64,000 nt of DNA from Verrucomicrobiaceae bacterium. GTDB taxonomy: Bacteria; Verrucomicrobiota; Verrucomicrobiia; Verrucomicrobiales; Verrucomicrobiaceae. Below the pieces are notes generated by a model. That model made no database searches, had not been told where the DNA came from, and saw only the letters and a list, made by a program, of their open reading frames with translations. The stretch covers positions 1 through 64,000 of the forward strand of contig JADJPW010000009.1 in assembly GCA_016713035.1 (NCBI GenBank), read 5' to 3'. How positions within the stretch are numbered: position 1 is the first letter of the stretch; every line of letters starts with the position of its first letter. Of the stretch, positions 28,083 to 38,800 are shown piece by piece. The position numbers and the translations under genes are program-made.

Positions 28083-29435
28083 TCACAGACTCCATCCCTC
28101 TCGATACTCGGGTGTGAGCAGTGCCGTGGCCTCGGCGTCGTTGGTGAATTTCATCGCGGCATTGTCCCACTCCAGGCGGGTGCCACTGCGGCGCACGGCG
28201 ATCATGCCCAGCAGCCCGATCTCGCTCAAAGAGCCGCCGTATTCAAAGCTGGAGCCTGCGGGGCGGTTTTCGCGGATCGCATTGAGCCAGTCATGCTGGT
28301 GATTGCCCTTCGGCACTCGTGGGATCGTCTTCTCCGGCACTTTGAAGCCCTTCATGCTCGCTTCTGGGATCAGACGCACGCCACCAGCACCGTGCGAGCC
28401 GTGCATGATCTTGCCTTTGTCGCCGATGACCACCGCGCCGATGCCGACGACTTTGCGGTTGTCCTGCTTCAGCTCCTCGGGCGCAGGGATGCTGATCTCG
28501 CCATCATGCCAGATCAGCTTCACCGGACCACGGCTCCCCTTCGCCGGGAACTCGAATGTGATGCGTGTGCCTTTGGGGTAAAACTCCGCGTGTTTCACGG
28601 GATCATAGTCCCGCGTCTCTGCGGTGATCACCGTGGGCATGCCCAGATCCAGCGCCCAAAAGGACGGATCGACGACGTGGCAAATCCAGTCGCCGATGCA
28701 GCCGCTGCCGTAGGCCGAATAGCCACGCCAGCTAAACGGTACGTATGCAGGATGAAACGCCCGCGTCTTCAGCGGTCCCTGCCACAGGTCCCAGTCGAGC
28801 TCCTTTGGCACCTCGTGCTTCTCGGACTGCATGGCCTGCTGCTTGCCGATCTGGCAATACACGTCACGGAAGGCATCGCAGCCCGCGTGGATCTCTGACA
28901 CGTTACCGATGGCCCCGGACTGCACCATCTCGACAAAAACCCGGATGCTCTCCGAGGAGTGGCCCTGATTGCCCACCTGCGTGATCACCTTCTTCTCCAG
29001 CGCCGCCTTCCGCATCGCCCGCACCTCTGCTACCGTGTGTGCCAGCGGCTTTTCACAATACACATGCTTCCCATGCCCGATGGCAGCGAGCACGGCGACC
29101 GCATGCGTGTGATCCGGCGTCGCCACCAGCACCGCGTCGATGTCATTGTTCATCACATCGAGCATGTTGCGGAAATCGGTGAAGCGCCGCGCCTTTGGGA
29201 ACTTCTCAAAACTCCCCGCTGCACGCCGCTCATCGACATCACACAGCGCCACGATGTCCTCCCCAGCCATGTCGCCCAGATCGGCAGCGCCGCGTCCACC
29301 GACACCTATCGCAGCGATGCGTAGCTTGTTCGATGGTGTTTGAGCACCACTTTGAGCACGCACGACATGCGCAGGGACAAACTGGAAACCAAAGGCTGTG
29401 GCGGCGGAGGTGGAGAGAAAGGAGCGGCGTTTCAT
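28083..29435 (-). CDS. Tat-exported Gfo/Idh/MocA-family oxidoreductase
   Basis: A protein of 450 residues. It starts with a twin-arginine signal (KRRSFLSTSAATAFGFQFVP). The NAD-binding fold follows (KLRIAAIGVGGRGAADLGDM), with VLVATPDHTHAVAVLAAIGH and the family motif GKHVYCEKPLAHTVAEVRAM. The C-terminal beta domain contains WRGYSAYGSGCIGDWICHVV. Exported members of this family oxidise or epimerise sugars in the periplasm of planctomycetes and verrucomicrobia. It is transcribed in the same direction as the sulfatase upstream at 29559-31115, suggesting shared use in glycan breakdown. Confidence 0.92.
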   Translation of the reverse strand: MKRRSFLSTSAATAFGFQFVPAHVVRAQSGAQTPSNKLRIAAIGVGGRGAADLGDMAGEDIVALCDVDERRAAGSFEKFPKARRFTDFRNMLDVMNNDIDAVLVATPDHTHAVAVLAAIGHGKHVYCEKPLAHTVAEVRAMRKAALEKKVITQVGNQGHSSESIRVFVEMVQSGAIGNVSEIHAGCDAFRDVYCQIGKQQAMQSEKHEVPKELDWDLWQGPLKTRAFHPAYVPFSWRGYSAYGSGCIGDWICHVVDPSFWALDLGMPTVITAETRDYDPVKHAEFYPKGTRITFEFPAKGSRGPVKLIWHDGEISIPAPEELKQDNRKVVGIGAVVIGDKGKIMHGSHGAGGVRLIPEASMKGFKVPEKTIPRVPKGNHQHDWLNAIRENRPAGSSFEYGGSLSEIGLLGMIAVRRSGTRLEWDNAAMKFTNDAEATALLTPEYREGWSL

Positions 29436-29558
29436 GCGGCACTAAAAGGCAGGCCAGCGAGCCATTCTTTCGCTCACCTCATGGTCAAATTTCGCCTCCC
29501 ACACCATTTTGACCTCTGCGTCACCTCCATTCGGCTGAGGTGTGTGTGCGTGTCATAT

Positions 29559-31115
29559 TTATCGAACCACGGTTTTACCATGCGTGACGCTGCGGCCTTC
29601 TGTGACCGACCTATCGAGCAAGGCCTTCAATTCAGCGGCGATCTCTGGATGCTTGGAAAAGAGATTCCGAGCCTCGCCGGGATCGGTTTCGAGATCGTAG
29701 AGCTGGGCCGGCGCATCAGGTGCGGTGTCAGGCAGTGCAAAGGGCTTCAGCTCGCCTTGATCATAGTTGTTCCCGCCAGAGCCACGGTGGTCGATGTATT
29801 TCCACCGGCCACGGCGGATGGACAGCGTGCGTTTTCCACCAAAGGCCTGTGTGAGCAGATACGGACGAATCGGAGCGGTGGCCTTGCCTTGCAGCGCTGG
29901 CATCATATCGAAGCTATCCTCAGCCGCATCGCGTGGCAGCTCGGCACCGGTGATCGCCGCGAGGGTAGCCATGACATCGGTGAGGCAGACGATTTGATCG
30001 CTCGTGCTGCCAGCTTTCACCTTTCCAGGCCAGCGGACGATGAACGGCACGCGGTGGCCACCTTCCCATGCATCACGCTTCATGCCGCGCCACGGCTTGG
30101 CGGCATCGTGGGCATGATCGGAGCGCATGTGGACGACACTGGTGGTCTCCGGGCCATTATCGCTGCTGAGGATGACGAGCGTGTTTTCGGCGATACCGAG
30201 CTCTGCGAGCTGCTGCATCAAATCTCCGACAATGTGATCGAATTCAGCGATAAAGTCGCCATGCGGCCCGGCTTGCGATTTTCCTTTGAACTCCGCCGCA
30301 GCAAAGGACGGCAAATGCACGGCCTGTGTGGCGTGGAAAAGAAAGAAGGGTTTCTCCGGTGAGCTGCGTCGATGCTCAGCGATGAATTCGCGGCTCTTTT
30401 TGAGGAAAACCATGTCCACCTCCTCCATCGGGAAATCTGGCGCGATGATGCCGAGGCGGCAATCGTTCGCGTAGGGGTGCTGCGGCAGCTTGGATCGGTC
30501 CAGCCGCGTCGTGGGCGGCACAGGGATGTGATCGCCGTCGATGAAGGCGTAGATCCAATCCGTCGTGGGACAGCACGCGGTGCCGAAAAAGCGATCAAAG
30601 CCGTGATCCAGCGGCCCACCCTCGATGCGGCTAGAAAAGTCGATGCGCTGCACCTCTTCAAACCGACCGCTGTGGATCGCCTCGCCCGCCTTTGAGCGGA
30701 AAGTGAGTCCAATATGCCACTTCCCGACTGCGGCAGTGGCGTAGCCTTGCCGCCGCAGCATCGCCGGAAGCGTGAGACGCCCCTGCGTGATCAATGACGG
30801 CCCACCCGCACCCTGAAACACCGTGCCTCCATTCGGCACTCGAAAAGCCATCTGCCCTGTCATGAGGCTGTAGCGCGATGGCGTGCACACCGTGGCCGGA
30901 CTATGCGCATCGGTGAAGCGTACTCCCTCCGCCGCGAGGTGGTCGATATTCGGCGTGGCGACTTTGGACTCCGCATTGTAGCAGCGCACATCGCCATAAC
31001 CGAGATCATCTGCCAGGATGAGCACGATGTTGGGCAAAGTGCTCGCGGCTTTGGCCAAAGTCGGATCAACAAAGACAACCAAGGCAAAGAGGAGAGTGAA
31101 AAACGATTTCAGCAT
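29559..31115 (-). CDS. Secreted formylglycine-dependent sulfatase
   Basis: A protein of 518 residues from the ATG at 31115, with a signal peptide (MLKSFFTLLFALVVFVDPTL). The N-terminal block PNIVLILADDLGYGDVRCYN binds the metal. The modification site is CTPSRYSLMTG, with Cys77 as the residue converted to formylglycine. Later blocks are VGKWHIGLTF, VILSSDNGPETT and WEGGHRVPFIVRWPGKV, all typical of type I arylsulfatases. It would remove sulfate from a polysaccharide in the periplasm or outside the cell. The maturase is not in the window. Confidence 0.95.
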   Translation of the reverse strand: MLKSFFTLLFALVVFVDPTLAKAASTLPNIVLILADDLGYGDVRCYNAESKVATPNIDHLAAEGVRFTDAHSPATVCTPSRYSLMTGQMAFRVPNGGTVFQGAGGPSLITQGRLTLPAMLRRQGYATAAVGKWHIGLTFRSKAGEAIHSGRFEEVQRIDFSSRIEGGPLDHGFDRFFGTACCPTTDWIYAFIDGDHIPVPPTTRLDRSKLPQHPYANDCRLGIIAPDFPMEEVDMVFLKKSREFIAEHRRSSPEKPFFLFHATQAVHLPSFAAAEFKGKSQAGPHGDFIAEFDHIVGDLMQQLAELGIAENTLVILSSDNGPETTSVVHMRSDHAHDAAKPWRGMKRDAWEGGHRVPFIVRWPGKVKAGSTSDQIVCLTDVMATLAAITGAELPRDAAEDSFDMMPALQGKATAPIRPYLLTQAFGGKRTLSIRRGRWKYIDHRGSGGNNYDQGELKPFALPDTAPDAPAQLYDLETDPGEARNLFSKHPEIAAELKALLDRSVTEGRSVTHGKTVVR

Positions 31116-31243
31116 GGCAAAGGCGCAAGTCTCGTGCGCAGCAAATGCTAACGCGAGCAACGCTGCGAAACATTCCCAGATGCGTCCAGGGCTATATCCT
31201 CTCAATCCAGCCAGCGATCATCCCACATCGCACGGCAGGACCA

Positions 31244-32659
31244 TCACGCGAACACCGCCTTCACCACCTTCGGATTCTCCACACCCGTCAGACGCTGATC
31301 GAGGCCCTGGAACTTAAAAGTGAGCCGCTCGTGATCCAGTCCCGCCGCCGCGAGGATCGTGGCATGCAGATCATGAACGCTCACTTTGTCGATGGCCGCT
31401 TTGAAGCCGATTTCATCGGTCTCGCCGTGGTGGTAGCCGCCTTTCACGCCGCCGCCGCACATCCAGACGGTGAAGGCATGCGGATTGTGATCGCGGCCCG
31501 GCTGTGCGCCTTTTTGCGCGATGGGCAGACGGCCAAACTCTCCGCCCCAGACGATGAGCGTCTGATCCAGCAGCCCGCGCTGCTCCAGATCACTGATCAG
31601 CGCCGCCACCGGCTGGTCGCTCTCATTGGCGAAGCCTCGGTGATTGCCCAGGATGTCCTTGTGCCCATCCCAGCTCTGCTGGTTCTCCATGCCACCGCTG
31701 TAGAGCTGGATGAAGCGCACACCGCGCTCCACCATGCGCCGCGCCGTGAGGCACTGCTTCGCAAAGTGACCGCAATGCTTCTCATTCACGCCGTAGAGCT
31801 TCTGGATGTGCTCCGGCTCACCTTGGACATCAAAAGCCTCCGGTGCGGAGGTCTGCATGCGGTAAGCCAGCTCAAAGCTTTCGATGCGGGCATTCAGCTC
31901 ACTTTCGATGGCCGATCCGCCGAGCGATTGACGGTTCAGCCGCGCCAGCAGATCGAGCTGCGCTCTTTGACGCTGCGGCGTGAGCGACGCAGGCACCGCG
32001 AGGTTGTCGATCGGCGCTCCAGATGGCTTCAGCCACGTTCCCTGAAACACACTCGGCAAAAAGCCCGCGCCCCAGTTCGCCGCGCTACCCTTTGGCAGGC
32101 CGCGATTCAGCGGATCACTCATCACCACAAAGCTCGGCAGCGAATCACTCTCGCTACCGAGGCCGTAATTCACCCACGAGCCCACACACGGATAGCCCAT
32201 CCGCGTGGTGCCCGTGTTCATCATGAAAAGTGCGGGCGAGTGGTTGTTCGACCCCGTCCAGCAACTGTGGATGAAGCACATCTTGTCCACATGCATCGCC
32301 GTTTTCGGAAACAGATCGCTCACCCACGTCCCGCTCTGCCCGTGTTGCTTGAACTCAAACGGAGACTTCATCAACCCGCCCACCGAACCCGGAAAAAAGC
32401 CCGTCTTCGGATCAAATCCCTCCAGCGTCTGCCCATCCCGCTTCGCCAGCTCCGGCTTGTAGTCCCACGTATCCACCTGCGACGGCCCACCATTGGTAAA
32501 GATCCAAATGATCGACTTCGCCTTCCCACCGACCTGCATCGGCACCTTCGGCGCGAAAGGATTCCTCGCCGCCTCCAGCATCGAAGCAAACGCCAGCATG
32601 CCAAAACCACCGCCCGCACGAGCGAGCATTTCACGACGCGTATAAAAAGGTGTCTTCAT
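31244..32659 (-). CDS. DUF1501 protein, Tat-exported sulfatase-like
   Basis: A protein of 471 residues with a twin-arginine signal (YTRREMLARAGGGFGMLAFA). Conserved DUF1501 blocks are IWIFTNGGPSQVDTWDYKPE, FIHSCWTGSNNHSPALFMMN, VRFIQLYSGG and IVWGGEFGRLPIAQKG. The family has an alkaline-phosphatase-like fold and nearly always accompanies PSCyt1/DUF1549/DUF1553 proteins. That is so here: it starts 1 bp after the stop of the upstream gene. The function is unknown but linked to polysaccharide breakdown. Confidence 0.93.
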   Translation of the reverse strand: MKTPFYTRREMLARAGGGFGMLAFASMLEAARNPFAPKVPMQVGGKAKSIIWIFTNGGPSQVDTWDYKPELAKRDGQTLEGFDPKTGFFPGSVGGLMKSPFEFKQHGQSGTWVSDLFPKTAMHVDKMCFIHSCWTGSNNHSPALFMMNTGTTRMGYPCVGSWVNYGLGSESDSLPSFVVMSDPLNRGLPKGSAANWGAGFLPSVFQGTWLKPSGAPIDNLAVPASLTPQRQRAQLDLLARLNRQSLGGSAIESELNARIESFELAYRMQTSAPEAFDVQGEPEHIQKLYGVNEKHCGHFAKQCLTARRMVERGVRFIQLYSGGMENQQSWDGHKDILGNHRGFANESDQPVAALISDLEQRGLLDQTLIVWGGEFGRLPIAQKGAQPGRDHNPHAFTVWMCGGGVKGGYHHGETDEIGFKAAIDKVSVHDLHATILAAAGLDHERLTFKFQGLDQRLTGVENPKVVKAVFA

Positions 32660-32660
32660 A

Positions 32661-34823
32661 TCAGTTCACGTAAACGAATTCATTCAAGCTCAGCACCACC
32701 TGGCAGTAATCCGCCAGCGAAGCGCCGGATTTCAAAAATTCGGCACCCGCAGCCAGTTCGTCGGCTTTTGGGGCACGGTTGAAGCAGAGGCGGTAAATCA
32801 TGGCGATCTCCTTTGAGACATCACCAGCGGTGGAGACGCGTTTGGCGAGTCCATCGGCCCATTGACGAGCTTGCGGGCTGTTCATGAGAACGAGGGCCTG
32901 CGGAGCCACCGTCGTCGTGGGGCGTGCGCCTTGGCTCACCAGCGGCTCCGGCTGATCAAAGGCCACCATGCTGCCGATGAGCTGGCTGCGTTTGATGTTG
33001 AAGTAGATGCTGCGGCGCTTGCTGTTCTCATCGCGAGTGCCGGGGCCATACATCGTCTTGTCCAGCACGCCGCTCACGGCCAGCATCGAGTCGCGGATCG
33101 CCTCGGCTTCGAGTCGTTGCGGCACGAAGCGCATGAAGAGACCGTTCGACGGATCGGCAGCCTCCTTTTTCGCATCGCGTGCGCTGCTTTGCTGCCAGGC
33201 ACGACTCATGAGGATCAATTTGTGCATCGGCTTCAGCTTCCAGCCGTTTTCGATGAGCTTCGCCGCCAACCAGTCGAGCAACTCCGGCTGCGTGCAGGCC
33301 GTGCCCGTTTTGCCAAAGTCATTCGGCGTCGGAACCAGACCGGTGCCGAAATGATGCTGCCATAGACGGTTCACGATCACGCGTGCCAGCAGTGCCCCCG
33401 CGCCCTGATCGACATCAGTGATCCAGTTCGACAGCGAGCGACGGCGACCACTGTATTTCGCATCCTTCGGCGGCTGCCATTGCCAGCGTTTTGCGTCGCC
33501 GGGCTTGCTCAGCACTTGCAGGAAGGCCTGCGTGGCCTCGCCGTCCTTCATGAGTGGGTTGCCGCGCTTCAGCACATGCGTTTTGTCAAAAAACGGCCCG
33601 CCCTGCGTGTGCATGACGATGGGATCGTAGCCCTCGGCGCAGATCATCATGCGCGTGGCACCCGGGACGGCTTCGGTGTTCTTTTTGGCGTTCATCGTCG
33701 TCACTGCGGAGGTCACCTTGCCATCGGGATGCACGTCCACGTTCATGCGCGTGGTTGTCGTGAAGGTGCTCAGCATCGCGTAGTAGTCGCGGGTGGGCAG
33801 TGGGTCGAATTTGTGATCGTGACAGCGGGCGCAGCTCAGCGTGAGGCCCAACATCGCACCCGCCGTGGTGCCCAGCATGTCGTCCATCGCATCGTAGCGG
33901 GAGCTTTCGACCTCGTTCGCCGTGATTTGTGAAGGAAACACACCCGCGCCGAGAAATCCCGTCGCTGCGAGAGCTAGCGGGTTCTGCGGCTCATATTCAT
34001 CCCCCGCGAGCTGCCACTTCACGAACTGGTCATACGGCATATCCGAATTCAGCGCCTTGATGACGAAGTCCCGGTAATGAAACGCAAAAGGTCGGTCATA
34101 GTCCTGCTCAAAGCCCGTGCTCTCGGCGTAGCGGGCCACATCCAGCCAGTGGCGTCCCCAGCGCTCGCCATAAGCTGGCGAAGCCAGCAACTCGTCAATC
34201 AAGTCACTCAGGTCATCGTTGTCAGCCCCGTCCGCAGGCGGCAGCCCCGTGAGATCCAGATGCAGCCGTCGCACCAGCACATTGCTTTCCGCTTTGGGAG
34301 CAAAGCTCATGCCTTTCGCGTTCTTCAAAAGCAGCTCGTCGATGCTCTTCGCCTGTACCTTCTTCAGCGGCTGAAAGGCCCACCACTGCCGATCCTCATC
34401 CGTCACCACGCTGCTATCCTTCTTGGGCTTCTTGCCCGCGATCAGAGGCGCGGAATACGGCGCACCATCATCAATCCAGGCCGTGATCTTCGAAATAGCC
34501 TCGGCAGACAGTTTCGCGCTGTTGTCTGGCATGTGCGGCTCTTTGGCGTGGTTGATCTGCGCCACCAGTGCGCTGCTCTTGGAGTCAAACAGCACCACGG
34601 CGCTGCCATGTGAGCCCCCACGCAGCAAATCCTCTCGCGTGGCCATGTCGAAATCACTCTTCACCTTCTCCCCGCCGTGGCACTTCAGGCAGTTCTTTTT
34701 CAAGATCGCCGCCACTTCATGGTCGAAGAGCTTCAGGCCGCGCTCCATGCGCACCGCGTGATCAGGCGGCGGATTGGCTGCGAGTGCAGAGCTGGCGGCG
34801 AGGGTGAATAGAAGTAGTCGCAT
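32661..34823 (-). CDS. PSCyt1-DUF1549-DUF1553 cytochrome-like exported protein
   Basis: A protein of 720 residues with a signal peptide (MRLLLFTLAASSALAANPPP). The cytochrome-like PSCyt1 region carries the single haem motif CLKCHGG. The DUF1549 region includes VRRLHLDLTGLPPADGADND and RYAESTGFEQDYDRPFAFHY with SCARCHDHKFDP, a second CxxCH. The DUF1553 region includes ARVIVNRLWQHHFGTGLVPT and ends with LCFNRAPKADELAAG. The ATG at 34823 is chosen over an upstream TTG. The gene forms an operon with the DUF1501 gene and is divergent from an AraC-type regulator (55 bp) that may control both. Confidence 0.93.
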   Translation of the reverse strand: MRLLLFTLAASSALAANPPPDHAVRMERGLKLFDHEVAAILKKNCLKCHGGEKVKSDFDMATREDLLRGGSHGSAVVLFDSKSSALVAQINHAKEPHMPDNSAKLSAEAISKITAWIDDGAPYSAPLIAGKKPKKDSSVVTDEDRQWWAFQPLKKVQAKSIDELLLKNAKGMSFAPKAESNVLVRRLHLDLTGLPPADGADNDDLSDLIDELLASPAYGERWGRHWLDVARYAESTGFEQDYDRPFAFHYRDFVIKALNSDMPYDQFVKWQLAGDEYEPQNPLALAATGFLGAGVFPSQITANEVESSRYDAMDDMLGTTAGAMLGLTLSCARCHDHKFDPLPTRDYYAMLSTFTTTTRMNVDVHPDGKVTSAVTTMNAKKNTEAVPGATRMMICAEGYDPIVMHTQGGPFFDKTHVLKRGNPLMKDGEATQAFLQVLSKPGDAKRWQWQPPKDAKYSGRRRSLSNWITDVDQGAGALLARVIVNRLWQHHFGTGLVPTPNDFGKTGTACTQPELLDWLAAKLIENGWKLKPMHKLILMSRAWQQSSARDAKKEAADPSNGLFMRFVPQRLEAEAIRDSMLAVSGVLDKTMYGPGTRDENSKRRSIYFNIKRSQLIGSMVAFDQPEPLVSQGARPTTTVAPQALVLMNSPQARQWADGLAKRVSTAGDVSKEIAMIYRLCFNRAPKADELAAGAEFLKSGASLADYCQVVLSLNEFVYVN

Positions 34824-34878
34824 GTTCAAAACCTACGTTGATGAAGCATACCCTTTTCTGTCGTAGTTGTGTCCGATC

Positions 34879-35712
34879 ATGGCAACTCAGCGCAAATACC
34901 TCAACTACACCACCCCATGGGGCGTGGATCTAGCCCGCGTCGCCACAGCGGGCTGGACCCCCTTTCTGATCCATGAAAGCGGCTATCAGCCCAAACTGGA
35001 TGGCTGGAATCACAGCGGGGTCGATTCTCCCTTCTGGCGCTTTTACTACAATCCAAAGCCTGGATGCCATCTCCGCTTCCAGGGCCAAAAAATTCCGCTC
35101 GAGCCGAAAACCGCCATCTTGATCCCCGCAGACACCGTTTTCGACTGCGTGGGCCCCGTGCCCGCATGCCACTACTGGCTGCACTTCACCACCAGTCGTC
35201 CTGGTGTATCCTTTCCTGCTGCGCCGATGCCTTTTCCAGTCGATGACACCATGCGCTGCCTTCTTGCGCAGCTCATCGAGACTCATCAAAGCCACGCCGA
35301 TGGGCACCGCCTGCTCCACCTCGCCTCCGCGCTGCTGCACGTCGTCTTTGCAAAGCTCAATGTGCCCTCTCAAACGCTCCCTGAGCGCCTTTCGGAGGTA
35401 CTCGCCCTCATCGCTCGCTCACCACAAATGAAGCTCTCAAATCACTTCCTCGCCGAGCGAGCTGGAATGAGCATCGAGCGCTTCATCCGCAGCTTCCGTG
35501 AGCACACCGGGCACACCCCCGCCGCCTACATCCTCCTCACACGCATCCGTCTTGCTGGCGAGGCCTTAGCACTCACGGATAAGACCATTGATCAAATCGC
35601 CATCGAAACCGGCTTCCCGAACCGCCATTACCTCAGCCGCATGTTCGCAAGAAACGTCGGCTGCGGCCCCGCCGAATACCGCGCCCGCCAACGCGAGCGA
35701 AAGGGTCTCTAA
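34879..35712 (+). CDS. AraC-family transcriptional regulator
   Basis: A protein of 277 residues. The N-terminal half is a cupin-like ligand-sensing domain (GWTPFLIHESGYQPKLDGWN, ending at AILIPADTVFDC). The C-terminal 100 residues hold two helix-turn-helix motifs: LSNHFLAERAGMSIERFIRS and KTIDQIAIETGFPNRHYLSR, followed by the family tail GCGPAEYRARQ. The ATG at 34879 is taken over an upstream TTG. It is divergent from the PSCyt/DUF1501 operon and lies ahead of the large hydrolase, so a glycan-responsive activator is a reasonable inference. Confidence 0.92.
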   Translation: MATQRKYLNYTTPWGVDLARVATAGWTPFLIHESGYQPKLDGWNHSGVDSPFWRFYYNPKPGCHLRFQGQKIPLEPKTAILIPADTVFDCVGPVPACHYWLHFTTSRPGVSFPAAPMPFPVDDTMRCLLAQLIETHQSHADGHRLLHLASALLHVVFAKLNVPSQTLPERLSEVLALIARSPQMKLSNHFLAERAGMSIERFIRSFREHTGHTPAAYILLTRIRLAGEALALTDKTIDQIAIETGFPNRHYLSRMFARNVGCGPAEYRARQRERKGL

Positions 35713-35826
35713 GCCTGTTTCATGTTCCAAGCTGCTTGCCCTCTCCGCCAACAATTCAAGGAGTCGGCATCACAGGCAATGCGATGCGTCTTTGCCCTTT
35801 CTGAGCCGCGGACTGGCCCACAGACA

Positions 35827-38800
35827 TCATTTGGAGGTGTCACGCACGCCATCGAAAGCCGGACCACCCGCGCCGACGTAGCCGCCGCTGGCTCCATTTT
35901 CATCCGAGGTGACCCAAAAGGCATACAACGAGCCCTTCGTCTGATGGAAGCGGAATCGCACCGGCTTTCCATTCAGGGCACTCAGGTCAATACCGTCAGC
36001 CCATTCGATCTTTCGCTTCGTTTCATCCCCGGCAGCTATTTTGGAGCTTTTCAGCGCCTTTCCAGCCTCATCGAGCACCTCCACACGCACCTCGCCGTTC
36101 ACGTTCACGAAGAGATGCTTGCCTTGGAACTTCACCGGACGCGTCGTCAGCTCTCCAGAGCCATCCATCGAGGCAAAACCATCTCTGCGCAGAGTGGCGA
36201 GGCCGATGCTGCCGCCGGTATACATTCCGCGATGACCGCTCGGCGCGATGCCGCTGGTGCCCATGTAAGGAAAGACGAGCTGGTCATCGAGCACGACAAA
36301 CACACCCGCCGCACCATGCAGATAAGCCCGATCCCATGAGCCCTCCGTGCGTGAGCCAACGATGAATCCACGGCGATCCGGTCGATCCCAGTGAAAGCCG
36401 TCGCGACTGAAGCCGAGTTCGAGATCGACCAGCTTCGGGAACTTGCCCTTCTCGCAAATGCCGTTGTTCGGGCCGCGATGAATGTAATGCATGCCGACCA
36501 TGAGGCTCTCATACGCCACCGCATTCAGGCTGTAGAGCTGCGCAGCCTCGCCTCCACTGGGATAACGATCCGCGGGCTCAGGGAGGTCGAGTTTGTCCGT
36601 GCAGGTCCAAAACACGCTCTTCTTCCAGTCGGCTCCGGCGAGGAAATCATCGCTCTCATAGTAGTAGCGACTGCGACCGCGTGACGTGCCCATCTTGATG
36701 CTGAAGACCCATTTCTCGCGGAAGGGATTGTAGAAGAAGGAGCAGTAATCATCCGCTGCGATGCTCGTCGTCACAGCATCGGAGAATGTTTTGCCATCCG
36801 AGACATGCAGCGAGTGCATGAAGCCCTGCGGGCGCTGCTCCTTCGGTACATGCAGCCAGCAGGTGAGGTATTTGATCCGCTCGGCATCGTTCTTCGCATT
36901 CAAATCGAGCCACACGCAGTTATCGGAGCCACCCGTGACGAGCTTCGGTCCCGTCCAGCGCAGGCCTTCCGGCAAAAGCTGGCCTCGTCGCGTCCACGTC
37001 TTCATGTCCGGGCTCGTCGCGAGCGACAAAGGCCCGCGCCAACCGGCGACGTAGAACATCTTGAAGAGTTTCTCCGCCGGATCGTAAAACACACCGCCCT
37101 GTCCCGTGAAGGTGGTCGCTTCCTCACCCTTCTCGCCTTGCGTGGCTGGGCTGAGTTCGCGCTCCGTTTCGGCTTTGAAGACCGGATTGCCCTCAAACTT
37201 CTTCGCCTGATGGAAAGAGCGCTTCAGCGTGGTTTTCTCGATGAGGAAGTCATCCACGAAGAGCTGGCGGCCCACATCTATCGGGATCGTCTTCGGCGGA
37301 TGCTGCGCATACGGCACAGGCATCGGCTCAGCAGAACCGGGCACCAAATGCTGCGGCGGCCAAACCTCTGGCAGGACGATGCCATTGTAGAGCTTCTCAC
37401 CACTGTTCGTGCTCCACGGCTTCGGCGGTTCGGGAACATGTTCCTTCACTTCGGCTCCCGCGCTGATCAGCAGCACCATCTTCTTGAACTGAAGCCGCTC
37501 ACCCGCCTTCACCTCTTTGCGATACAGGCTCACGCGATTGATCTCGCCGGGGAAGAGTTGGGTCTCAGGCACATCGACCTTGGTGAAACCGGCTTTTTGC
37601 AGCGCTTCCTCTTGGCTGGCAGCTTTCGGGCGAATGGTTGGCGTGAGAGCGAAAAGGGTGCCGGGCTTGGTAATGGTCACGTCGAGCTTTTCGATGCTGG
37701 TGCGGAGGAACAGCTGGCCGCGCACGGGCTCAGGCAGTTCGTCGATCACATACTCGCGATCGGTGAAGAGCTTCTCGCCTGGAATCAGCTTCGCCAGTTC
37801 CCTAGGCAATGGAGGCGGCCATGCGATGCGCTTCTGGCCTGCTTGCTGTTCGAACTGGCCCGCGTCTTCCAGCTTGCCGAACATGATGCGGTCCTTTTGC
37901 GTGCCCTGGGTGACGCTGATCCAGATCACGCCCTGATGCTCATGCAGCGTCGGATATTGGAATGAATACGGTGTCACAAAGCGGTATTTGCGCTCCCAGG
38001 TTTTGCCATCGCGCGAGATGTCGATGTTGAAGATGGTGCGGCGGTCGCCGTTGATCACCTCAGCGTCCTGCCAGCCGAGGTAATAGACATCGTCAAACTT
38101 GTCGAACGTGGGCTTCGAGTTTGATCCCTTCACGAAGGGCATCTCCGCGCCGACGGTCCATTTTTTGCCATCAGCGCTGGTGGTGAAGTGATAGTTGCCC
38201 TTGTCGTTGCGCACGATGGCCATCCAGGTGCCGTCGGGCAGCCGGTTCACGGCGGATTCACTGAGTTGCTGGGTCTGAGGCTCGTTGTAGTGGCCGATCA
38301 CTTCAAAGGTAACGAGGTCATCGTGCAGCAGCGAGAGCGCATTCTGACCGACGGGAAAGTTGTTCAGCGCAACGTAGGTCTTGCCGTCGAACTGCTTGAA
38401 CGAATCGAAGATGAACAGACCCGCATCCCTGGCAGGACGGCGGAAACCCTGCTTCGCCGCATCATCGTAGAAAGGCTGCGGCTGCATGTCGAAGGTGCCC
38501 GCCGCCGTTTTGAGCTTCGCACGGTAAATGCGGTTCTCGAACGCCACGCGTCCCAGATCGAAGTCGATATACCACATCTGAGCCTGTCGCTTGCCGGGAT
38601 CTTGGCTGGTGAAATAGCAGCGCAGCGTCTTTGCGTCCTTCTGAAGAATGCGCGGCACGAAGCACTGCCCGAATGGCAGCACCTCGTTTTCATAGACCTG
38701 CCCACTGCGGGCGAAGTCGATGACCTTCTCCACCTCCAGCGTTTTCAGGTTCACAATCGACATCGTGACGTAGATGAATGGCCACGCGGAGCTTTCTCCG

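Noticed and set aside
29340..30362. Plus-strand open frame of 340 codons opposite the sulfatase
   Set aside because: The sulfatase on the minus strand has all catalytic motifs. The plus-strand frame has none and begins inside the oxidoreductase gene.
31145..32782. Plus-strand open frame of 545 codons antisense to the DUF1501 gene
   Set aside because: It is a shadow of the GC-rich codon pattern of the real gene on the other strand. Its translation is Arg/His-rich with no domain or start context.
35718..35726. A third TTTCATGTT, the same 9 bases as the IS4 target duplication
   Set aside because: It has no terminal repeat next to it and is short enough to occur by chance; there is no sign of an excised element.
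36805..37965. Plus-strand open frame of 386 codons opposite the double-propeller gene
   Set aside because: It is a shadow frame, Arg/His/Leu-rich, with no ribosome-binding site or family match.
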